From NCBI GenBank assembly GCA_018694115.1, contig JABHNB010000012.1, positions 1-64,000 on the forward strand: 64,000 nt of DNA, in the 5' to 3' direction. Positions 56,248 through 64,000 of the stretch are shown in pieces. This stretch comes from an archaeon. Its GTDB lineage: Archaea > Nanobdellota > Nanobdellia > Pacearchaeales > GW2011-AR1. Numbering within the stretch: position 1 is the stretch's first letter; every line of letters starts with the position of its first letter. Under the pieces are notes generated by a model. It did no database searches and was not told where the DNA came from. It was given only the letters and a program-made list of their open reading frames with translations. The translations under genes were made by a program, and so were the position numbers.

Positions 56248-57369
56248 TTATATAAAGTCAACAGTCATATTATCTTCTTCAACCGCTTTCTCAAAAATCT
56301 GGTTGTGTGGTTGATATGTGCATCGAGGACAATTTTCTGGTTTTATCTTATCGAACATTTTCCAATGTTCTTCTGAGCCCCAAAAATCAGTTACCTGGGA
56401 TGTTGAAGTTAAATCTGGGAGTGTTAGCCCTTCATCTCCCCTCCGATCACAACATAATCCAAAACTATATTTTCCTTCAGAAGATTGAGGAGGCATAAAA
56501 ACTCCTGTCATAAAAATTGCATGACAAGTGTCAAATTCATTCTGTTTTCTAAAGTTTCCATCAAATTTGTGTGTGATTCCGAATACCTTGAATGTGTCTG
56601 TTTCGAGTTCTCTTGCCCTTTCAATTTGATCATTAAATTCTTCTAGATCTCCAATACTGAAGGTATCCTTTGGCTTCTGACCCACTTGATCCCAAGGAGT
56701 TCCAAAGGGTCTTATATGTAAATTACGACAACCGGTCTCTCTCGCAATTTTTGCAGCCTCATAAACTTCTGAAACATTTCCTGGATGAAGTAAATATTTG
56801 TAACTAACTCCGTGACCTTGTCCGGGACCTCCAAGTGTTCCTCCAAGGCTCGCTAATTTTTCTATACCTTTTATGGTTCTATCAAAATCTCCCTGTTTAG
56901 CCTTTTTCAATTTTTCCAGTGTTTCCTGGCTTGCGCAATCCATACTAACTCCCACCCAAGTACAATTATTTAGATAATCCATATGCCTATCCAAGTATAA
57001 TCCGTTAGTAACAATTCCACTCTTAACATTACCCTCTGCCAATTTCCCGACCAATTTCCCTAGGTACGGGTGTATCAATGGCTCCCCCCCTCCCGCAATA
57101 CAGACAGCATCAACGCCCCACTTAGGAAGATAATCTGCAATTTCTTCTAATGTGCTATCTCCAATTTTCCCAGTATTTTTATCGAGGATATACTCTGCAT
57201 TACACCAAGTACATCCATAATTACACGAATTTATTGGATCTATCGTCACCAATGTAGGTGCAGGAATTTCTTCTCCCCTGATAATCTTTCTCCATTTTGG
57301 AATCTGCGCCATGAGTTTAGCAGAATTAAATGGGTTGTATTGGTCGGTCCACTCTTTAGAAGTTGCCAT
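56248..57369 (-). CDS. Radical SAM protein with SPASM-like C-terminus
   Basis: INSCNYGCTWCNAEY (CxxxCxxC); CIAGGGEPLIHP; C-terminal CC and CPRC cysteines. Confidence 0.9.
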   Translation of the reverse strand: MATSKEWTDQYNPFNSAKLMAQIPKWRKIIRGEEIPAPTLVTIDPINSCNYGCTWCNAEYILDKNTGKIGDSTLEEIADYLPKWGVDAVCIAGGGEPLIHPYLGKLVGKLAEGNVKSGIVTNGLYLDRHMDYLNNCTWVGVSMDCASQETLEKLKKAKQGDFDRTIKGIEKLASLGGTLGGPGQGHGVSYKYLLHPGNVSEVYEAAKIARETGCRNLHIRPFGTPWDQVGQKPKDTFSIGDLEEFNDQIERARELETDTFKVFGITHKFDGNFRKQNEFDTCHAIFMTGVFMPPQSSEGKYSFGLCCDRRGDEGLTLPDLTSTSQVTDFWGSEEHWKMFDKIKPENCPRCTYQPHNQIFEKAVEEDNMTVDFI

Positions 57370-57489
57370 AACAAAACGATTAATTTACTCTATTTAAGCT
57401 CTGGGGTTTAAGATTGTTACTGTTCAGGCATAATTATTTGGTCTAATTTACTCCGTTAAGTTTATATTGTCTACCCTCCTTCAAAAAAA

Positions 57490-58218
57490 ATGAGTCAAAA
57501 AATAGTTTTTCAATCCAAAATAAAAGATCAATTATTTGATTTTTTAAAATCTAATCATCAAAGGAAAATTCTAAATTTTTTAAATCTGCATGATATTTAT
57601 CAGGCAGAGAATGAACCTCTTTTTAGAAAATCTATTCTCTGCGAAGAAAATCTCAATTTTATCGACGGGTTCATTATTTCAGCATATTTTTCACTTACAA
57701 AGCTAAAAAGGGTTCCAAGAATTCGCGGACCCACCTTTACTAGAGATTTTCTATCAAATAAAGAACAATCGGCAAACAAAACCCACATATTCATTGGGTT
57801 AGAGAAAAATGATTTGGAAAAACTTCAATCAGCATTCCCCCATTTGAAAAAAGTTTCAGCATATAATCCTCCTTATATCAAGGGTTTAAAATTTCCAAAA
57901 GAAGAAGTTGAAAAAATCGCGAATATGATAAATAAAGCGAAGGCAGATTATGTTTGGGTCGGAATTGGATGTCCAAAACAAAACATTCTTTCAGCAGAAC
58001 TCTTCAAAAAATCTTCTGCACAATATTTCGTTAACATCGGAGCTGCACTAGACTTTCTTCTTGGAAAAAAAGAAGAAGCTCCATTAATTGTTCGAGAACT
58101 CGGAATAGAATGGCTTTATAGGCTTGTGACAGATTTCAAATATTCTAGAAAAAAAGTTTGGAGAAGTTTAATCGGACTCAAAAACCTAAGCTCTATAGAA
58201 TTAGAAAAGAAAAAATAA
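57490..58218 (+). CDS. WecG/TagA/CpsF family glycosyltransferase
   Basis: DYVWVGIGCPKQNILSAELF...NIGAALDFLLGKKEEAP...LGIEWLYRL. Confidence 0.9.
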   Translation: MSQKIVFQSKIKDQLFDFLKSNHQRKILNFLNLHDIYQAENEPLFRKSILCEENLNFIDGFIISAYFSLTKLKRVPRIRGPTFTRDFLSNKEQSANKTHIFIGLEKNDLEKLQSAFPHLKKVSAYNPPYIKGLKFPKEEVEKIANMINKAKADYVWVGIGCPKQNILSAELFKKSSAQYFVNIGAALDFLLGKKEEAPLIVRELGIEWLYRLVTDFKYSRKKVWRSLIGLKNLSSIELEKKK

Positions 58219-58219
58219 A

Positions 58220-59248
58220 TTAATTATTTGATTCATCACGGATACATTTCTTCACAAGCTTTCTTATACTTCCTTCAAATGTCTCTTCGGATTCCTTGGG
58301 GGAGTTAATAGTTCCTTTTACTAATCCGACGTAATAATCTATGGATTTTGCAATTCCTTCGTCTAAGGAGAACTTCGGAGCCCATCCAAGTGAACGAAGT
58401 TTTGTAGAATCGATATATTGATCTGCGATTTCCTTAAGCTTGGCAGGTCTTGTAAATGATTCAATGTCCGTTTCAGGATTTTTACCCATTGCATAACAAA
58501 TCTTATGCAGTAAATCTTCCACCCTTAAATGTTCTGTTCCTCCGCAGCAATAGACCTCTCCATCTTTTCCATTTCTAGAAACTCTAATAAATGCATCAAC
58601 AACATCTTCAATATATACAAATTCTCTAACAAAATCTTTAACTCCGCTATTCAATTGACCCGGAATTCCCTTAGCTAGGCGCGTTATCGTGTTTGGAATA
58701 ATTCTTGAAAGGTTGGGGTCATATGGGCCATAGACATTTGAACATGCCACAACCTTTGTCGGAACACCATAATTATGGAAATAACAACGGGTTATAAGTT
58801 GCTGACAACCCTTAGAAGTTTCATAGGTATGGGCGGGATTAATGGGGGATTCTTCAGTATATGGAATTTTCCCTGCTCCGAAAGATTTATCGCTAGTGGA
58901 AACCACAATACTTTTTACAGTGTCTCCAGAGATTCTACATGCCTCAAGTAGTGCGACAGTTCCCATGATATTGATATCAAATGTGGACTGGGGGTCATTT
59001 GCACATTCTTTTACGATTGAATGAGCCGCAAAATGATAAATTTCCTCAATTTCATAATATGCAATAATTCTTCTTAGTAAGTCTGTATCTCGAATATCTC
59101 CCTTTACAACAACATCCGGGACATTTGGAAGAACTCTTTTCAAGTTTTTATCTCTCCCAAAACCAACAATAGTATTTTCAGGACCTTTAAGCTTTCCAAT
59201 TATTGCGTTACCTATGAAGCCTTCGTAGCCAGTAATTAAGATATTCAT
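58220..59248 (-). CDS. NAD-dependent sugar epimerase/dehydratase
   Basis: MNILITGYEGFIGNAI; YETSKGC catalytic YxxxK; SNVYGPYDPNLSRIIP. Confidence 0.92.
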   Translation of the reverse strand: MNILITGYEGFIGNAIIGKLKGPENTIVGFGRDKNLKRVLPNVPDVVVKGDIRDTDLLRRIIAYYEIEEIYHFAAHSIVKECANDPQSTFDINIMGTVALLEACRISGDTVKSIVVSTSDKSFGAGKIPYTEESPINPAHTYETSKGCQQLITRCYFHNYGVPTKVVACSNVYGPYDPNLSRIIPNTITRLAKGIPGQLNSGVKDFVREFVYIEDVVDAFIRVSRNGKDGEVYCCGGTEHLRVEDLLHKICYAMGKNPETDIESFTRPAKLKEIADQYIDSTKLRSLGWAPKFSLDEGIAKSIDYYVGLVKGTINSPKESEETFEGSIRKLVKKCIRDESNN

Positions 59249-59336
59249 GAAAGAAACTGTAATAATTAACTTTTAAAGATTATTGTTGCAGAGAATATAG
59301 TGAAACATTTAAAAAAGTGCGGGCCGATAGTAGATT

Positions 59337-60275
59337 ATGAAAGGTAAAACCCAAAAAGTGCCTGCAGTTTTACTTCTTGCCTTCAAAAGACCCAATGTTA
59401 CAAGAAGGGTTTTAAATGAAATACGTAAGGCAAGACCAAAAAAACTTTTTTTTGCCGTAGATGGCGCAAGAGAAGGGAATAAAGACGACGAGAAAAAAAC
59501 AAAAGAAGTTAGAGAATTAATTAGTGAAGTTGATTGGCCCTGTAAGGTAAAGACGTTATTCAGAAATAAAAATTTGGGAACAAAATGGGGGATCATAGAA
59601 GCAATCAATTGGTTCTTTTCACATGTTAATCAAGGAATTATTCTTGAGGATGATTGTATTCCAAACCAAAGCTTTTTCAGATTCTGTCAGGAAATGTTAG
59701 AAAAATATCATGACGATGACAGAGTAATGCACATTGCCGGATCAAATCCTCATCGCGGCTGGAAGAGGGACAAGGACTACTCATACTATTTTTCGAATTA
59801 TACTCTAAGTTGGGGATGGGCGACTTGGAAGAGAGCATGGGAAAAATTTGATCCGGATGTTAAAACCTATCCAGAAATCAAAAGGAAGGGATATCTAAAA
59901 GACATCTATCCAAGAATCTCTGAACGAGTAGTTGTCCAAAAGGGATTCGATGCAGTATGCTTTAAGGGATTTGATGTGTGGGACCATCAATGGCTTCTAA
60001 CTCCAGCAATTAATTCAGCACTTTCGATAATTCCCAACGAAAATTTAATTCAAAATATGGGGACTCATTCTGAAGGAACCCATACTACAAGCACCTTTGA
60101 TAAGGAGTTATCTCTAAAAACAAGTGAACTAAAATTCCCACTAAAACATCCTCCATTCATGATTAGGGATGACGTCTCTGATAGGAGATATGTGAGATGG
60201 ATGTTTATGAAGAGAATAAGAAACCAACTGATAAGAACCCTCAGACTCTCAAAATTTTTCCAGAGCAAAGAATAA
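59337..60275 (+). CDS. Glycosyltransferase (GT2-like)
   Basis: VPAVLLLAFKRPNVTRRVL...FRNKNLGTKWGI...GIILEDDCIPNQSFFRF. Confidence 0.85.
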   Translation: MKGKTQKVPAVLLLAFKRPNVTRRVLNEIRKARPKKLFFAVDGAREGNKDDEKKTKEVRELISEVDWPCKVKTLFRNKNLGTKWGIIEAINWFFSHVNQGIILEDDCIPNQSFFRFCQEMLEKYHDDDRVMHIAGSNPHRGWKRDKDYSYYFSNYTLSWGWATWKRAWEKFDPDVKTYPEIKRKGYLKDIYPRISERVVVQKGFDAVCFKGFDVWDHQWLLTPAINSALSIIPNENLIQNMGTHSEGTHTTSTFDKELSLKTSELKFPLKHPPFMIRDDVSDRRYVRWMFMKRIRNQLIRTLRLSKFFQSKE

Positions 60276-60299
60276 AAAGCAAGTCATACTTCTATTTTC

Positions 60300-61712
60300 A
60301 TGACTAAGAAAAATACCTCAGATTCCAAAGTAGGAGATATTGAAGAGGCATATAACCGGGTAAGAAAACACAATTTCTCGGGGAATAGGGGGCAAGCCAT
60401 AAAAAATTCTTACTATTTTCTACTAACTACTCTTGTAGGAAAAATTGGTTCGTTAGTCTTTACTATTTTCATTGCAAGATTGCTTATGCCAGAATTGTTC
60501 GGACTTTATGGAATTGCACTTTCAACAATAATTTTATTTAGCTCATTCTCAGATTTAGGAATATCTACTGCCCTTCTAACCTTTATGTCAAAAAAATTCG
60601 GAAACAAGGAACTTTCCAAGGAAAAAGGATACTATGAACATCTTCTAAAGTATAAGGTAATATTGCTTTCCTCAGTTTCTATAGTCCTCTTAGCTTCTAG
60701 TTATTTCGTAGCAAATTATTACTATCATAAACCAATTTTCCTTACACTTCTAATTGGGGCCATCTATATTCCTGCCGTGGGGTTGGTGGGATATTTTGGA
60801 CAGGTATTTGCTGCAAGAAATAACTTTAGGATGGGATTAGTCAAGGAGATAATCATTCAGGTAACAAGGTTAACAATCGTCCCCTTAGTGATTTTACTTT
60901 TAATAGGAAAGATACAAACCCAATTTCTTTTGATGTTAATTTTTCTATCGCTCTCCCTTGCATATACTTTAGCGGCATTATTCCTCTATGTAAGAATAAA
61001 AAAAGCAGATTTTTTTAAGGTAAAAACTGAAAAATTATCAAAATCTGAAAAGTCTGAGCTTGCAAAATTTGTCTTACCTCTTTCTGTAACTGCTCTCTCT
61101 GGAATGTTTTTTGGAAGTATAGATATGATTATGTTGGGAAGATTTGTTGCTTCAGAATTCGTTGGATTTTATCAATCTTCATTCAGTCTAATCAGTTCAG
61201 CATCTGCAATTGTTGCATTTTCTGGAACTGCGCTCTTTCCTATTCTCGCAAAACTTGGGGGGAAAAGGCTAGAAAGAGGATTTAAGAAAAGTGTTAGGAT
61301 AACTGCGATAGTTGCAATCTTGGCAGCAATCTTCACATATTTATTTTCAGAGACAATAATCCTCCTCATATATGGTGCAGAATATTCCAATTCAATTTTA
61401 TTGTTAAAACTATTCTCACTTATGTTGTTTAGTACCCCTATCATCGCAATGTATTCTTCTTATTATATCTCTCAAAAGAACACAAGAAGTTATGCAGGTT
61501 TACTAATCCTCTCTACAATCCTAAACATAGTTCTAAATTACATTTTAATTACTTCCTTTATTTCTCGGGGCATGATGGCTGCAGTGGTAGGTGCATGCAT
61601 AGCGACGATAATCAGTAACTACATATATCTTATCGGATTGATAGTTCTAAGGAAAAAAGTTTGGAGGAGCCTAAAGGGGATTCCTAGTCTTGGAAACATA
61701 AAACTCGTTTGA
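60300..61712 (+). CDS. Wzx/MATE-type polysaccharide flippase
   Basis: 12+ TM; FARLLMPELFGLYGIALS-type N-term; LLIYGAEYSNSILLLKLFSL. Confidence 0.9.
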   Translation: MTKKNTSDSKVGDIEEAYNRVRKHNFSGNRGQAIKNSYYFLLTTLVGKIGSLVFTIFIARLLMPELFGLYGIALSTIILFSSFSDLGISTALLTFMSKKFGNKELSKEKGYYEHLLKYKVILLSSVSIVLLASSYFVANYYYHKPIFLTLLIGAIYIPAVGLVGYFGQVFAARNNFRMGLVKEIIIQVTRLTIVPLVILLLIGKIQTQFLLMLIFLSLSLAYTLAALFLYVRIKKADFFKVKTEKLSKSEKSELAKFVLPLSVTALSGMFFGSIDMIMLGRFVASEFVGFYQSSFSLISSASAIVAFSGTALFPILAKLGGKRLERGFKKSVRITAIVAILAAIFTYLFSETIILLIYGAEYSNSILLLKLFSLMLFSTPIIAMYSSYYISQKNTRSYAGLLILSTILNIVLNYILITSFISRGMMAAVVGACIATIISNYIYLIGLIVLRKKVWRSLKGIPSLGNIKLV

Positions 61713-62567
61713 ATCTATCCCATAATTATTTCCGGTTATATCTTTCATTTTTGAGATATTTTTCATAAATAATTCTGCCAAAGCAAAATCTAATGGTTCG
61801 TCAATATCCCACCCCTCTATCTGATCTATCTCAAGCATATATGGACGATTCCCAACTCTTCGTTTGAATTCTTCAAGAGCTTTTTTTGTTATTCCATAAA
61901 GTCCGGTTGTTTCAATCATCAGAGGTACTGCGTCTTGTGAACGAGGAAGATTTCCTGGATAATAAGTTATTGGCCTACCTCCATGCCAAGCCCAATCATG
62001 GCGCTTGTTCACCGTAAATACTGAATCATGATTTGTTTCTTCTAAAATATTTATTGACTTGTTTATTGATTCAGAGGTTAAAAATGGCGCAGTTACAAAA
62101 AGTTGCAAATATATGTCTGCATTAATTACTTCTGCAGGATAGGAGATCATTTTATCTCCGGTAATATTTTTTTCAAAGTACCAATCAGGAACTTCTAAGT
62201 TTTCTGCACCCATTGCAGCAATCTCCTCTTTTACTGCCTGGCAGTTTGTGATTACATAGACTTTTTCAAGATTGCTCTTTAGAGCCTTTTCAATAATATA
62301 TTTATAGAGTGGTTTTCCTTCAAGGATACGCAGATTTTTCCCAATTACTCTTTCACTATTTTCCTTAAATGCAATAATTCCTACAGCATGGTATTTCCCC
62401 ACTTCTTCTCCATTTCCTAATTTACTTTCTATTTTGTCTAATTTTTCTTCTAATCTTGCAAATTCCCTATGAATATCTAAGGTCATAGCTACATCATCCA
62501 TTTTGCCAATACTAGATTGTGTATTTACTTTTTTCATTTCTAACTCTGGTGTATACTCTCCATCCAT
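61671..62567 (-). CDS. NeuA-like acylneuraminate cytidylyltransferase family protein
   Basis: AVGIIAFKENSERVIGKNLRILEGKPLYKYIIEKAL; DIYLQLFVTAPFL. Confidence 0.87.
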   Translation of the reverse strand: MDGEYTPELEMKKVNTQSSIGKMDDVAMTLDIHREFARLEEKLDKIESKLGNGEEVGKYHAVGIIAFKENSERVIGKNLRILEGKPLYKYIIEKALKSNLEKVYVITNCQAVKEEIAAMGAENLEVPDWYFEKNITGDKMISYPAEVINADIYLQLFVTAPFLTSESINKSINILEETNHDSVFTVNKRHDWAWHGGRPITYYPGNLPRSQDAVPLMIETTGLYGITKKALEEFKRRVGNRPYMLEIDQIEGWDIDEPLDFALAELFMKNISKMKDITGNNYGIDSNEFYVSKTRNPL

Positions 62568-62681
62568 AGAAATGATTACATCAACCCATTTTTAAGGATT
62601 ATTATACTGGAGAATTAGGCTAATAGAATCAATTTATTAGACTATAATAAACCTTATTAACTCTCGTTTTTCAATAGAAAC

Positions 62682-63632
62682 ATGAAATCAATAGTATTTG
62701 TTTCTACGAGTCCCTATGGGGACTACAACCATTCACTCAAGGACGCCCTTAGGCCCTTTGAAACGCATTACAACACAAGTGGCAAGGAATACCCCAAAAT
62801 TTCTCTAATAGAGAAAGTAAAAAGGATTAATCCCGAATATATTATTGCGGGTGTAGAAAAATACGATAAGGAAGTACTTGATCTCTGCCCTAACCTAAAA
62901 TTAATTGCACGTGTAGGAATTGGGCTTAATTCTGTCGATATTGAAGAATGTAAGAGAAGAGGGATCGCAGTGACGTATACTCCTGATGCTCCCTCAAATG
63001 CCGTTGCAGAGCTTACTATTGGACAAATATTGCTTGGAATCCGATTTGTACCCACGGCAGATAAAATAATTAGAAAAGGGGGTTGGGAAAGATATATCGG
63101 AAAAGAATTATCAAATGTAAAAGTTGGTTTAATTGGTTTCGGAAGAATTGGAAAACTTGTTTATGACAAGATTAAAAGATTGGGAGCAAAAGAAATAATG
63201 GTAAATGATATTGATAAAAACCAATTCCGAAATAATTCTGAGTTGATGATTGCATCCAAAGAGGAGATACTAAAAAATTGTGACGTGATTAGTTTGCATA
63301 TCCCGCTAGAAGATGAAACGATAGATTTTATTAAAAAGGACGATTTTCAAAAAATGAAACCAGACGCAATTTTAATTAATAATTCCCGAGGAAAAATTGT
63401 AAATGAACAAGATCTTTATGCTTGGCTTCATACTAATGAAAGGGCATTTGCAGCGCTAGATACTTTTAAAACAGAACCCTATGTTGGGCCCCTGTCAAAT
63501 TTAAACAATATTTTTCTTACCGCCCACATGGGGAGTTGTAGCATGAAAAGTCGTAATGACATGGAAAGCGGTGCGTTGGCAGAAGTGCTTAATGCAATAA
63601 ATGGAAAGGAATTTAATAATCAGGTAGTTTAA
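62682..63632 (+). CDS. D-isomer-specific 2-hydroxyacid dehydrogenase (SerA-like)
   Basis: VGLIGFGRIGKLVYDKI; INNSRGKIVNEQDLYAWL; LTAHMGSCSMKSRNDM. Confidence 0.92.
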   Translation: MKSIVFVSTSPYGDYNHSLKDALRPFETHYNTSGKEYPKISLIEKVKRINPEYIIAGVEKYDKEVLDLCPNLKLIARVGIGLNSVDIEECKRRGIAVTYTPDAPSNAVAELTIGQILLGIRFVPTADKIIRKGGWERYIGKELSNVKVGLIGFGRIGKLVYDKIKRLGAKEIMVNDIDKNQFRNNSELMIASKEEILKNCDVISLHIPLEDETIDFIKKDDFQKMKPDAILINNSRGKIVNEQDLYAWLHTNERAFAALDTFKTEPYVGPLSNLNNIFLTAHMGSCSMKSRNDMESGALAEVLNAINGKEFNNQVV

Positions 63633-63636
63633 ATTT

Positions 63637-64000
63637 TTAGAAGTCCTTTATTTTTTCAAGAACTTTCTTGTAATAATTTTCAGAAACTGTTCCCTCTTTA
63701 GGCTGATAAAAATTCTCCCTAAATTCTTTCTGATATTTTTTTGACCAAGAAAGATATTTTTTTGGATTATTTAATTTTCGGAATAACTTTTCTAAATCTT
63801 TTTCACTTTTGAAACAATCATCATTTTTCCATAATTTTACTAAGAAGTCATCAGAATATCTGAATATTGGCTTTCCATATTGGAGAGACTCTATTGCAAT
63901 AGTTGTATTATGGATTACAATAAAATCAGAATTTTTTATGGTCTCTGAAACATTCTTAACCGGGCAATATTTCAAATTTGTGGCTGTTATTATTTCGGAA
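63637..64000 (-). CDS. Partial glycan biosynthesis protein (GT-B/CDP-glycerol-transferase-like), start beyond window end
   Basis: Frame stays open to 64000; IKNSDFIVIHNTTIAIESLQYGKPIFRY pattern typical of GT-B C-domains. Confidence 0.6.
   Translation of the reverse strand, partial: SEIITATNLKYCPVKNVSETIKNSDFIVIHNTTIAIESLQYGKPIFRYSDDFLVKLWKNDDCFKSEKDLEKLFRKLNNPKKYLSWSKKYQKEFRENFYQPKEGTVSENYYKKVLEKIKDF

Overview
The window is archaeal chromosomal DNA, AT-rich and densely coded. PolD, Orc1/Cdc6, archaeal RNA polymerase subunits, archaeal/eukaryote-type ribosomal proteins and small surface-protein families make it look like a DPANN (Woese-/Pacearchaeota-like) genome; that lineage call is inference. 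From left to right: (1) 0-16 kb has large secreted or surface proteins (low-complexity, pilin-like/beta-helix, dockerin-like, Cys-rich modules) mixed with an arginase-family enzyme, an M16 peptidase, an ArmA/FmrO-like methyltransferase and a Dph6-GATase pair. (2) 16-26 kb has a TctA-like transporter and a replication cluster (DP2, HAD nucleotidase, DP1, Orc1/Cdc6). (3) 26.1-26.9 kb is an AT-rich probable replication origin with inverted ORB-like boxes. (4) 26.9-33.4 kb is accessory, with small winged-helix and coiled-coil proteins, tetranucleotide repeats, a LAGLIDADG endonuclease and several short repeat families. (5) 33.5-38.6 kb has an IMPDH/GMPR-family protein, a phage T5 A1-like metallophosphoesterase, a XerA-like recombinase and a serine-recombinase DNA-binding domain without its catalytic domain. 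(6) 38.6-50.6 kb has ribosomal protein/RNAP genes, an ABC exporter with an embedded APH-like kinase, 5S rRNA and a tRNA cluster. (7) 50.6-64 kb has SecF/SecD and a surface-glycan cluster. The most unusual signals are: three consecutive tRNA genes each followed by a structured spacer and a second copy of their own 3' end; a second in-frame PIP-box peptide just after the DP2 stop codon, with mainly synonymous differences; an in-frame UGA replacing a repeat-conserved Cys in a surface protein; a candidate phase-variable regulator; and an A34 tRNA-Leu(AAG). No homology search or folding program was run; family calls come from motif recognition.
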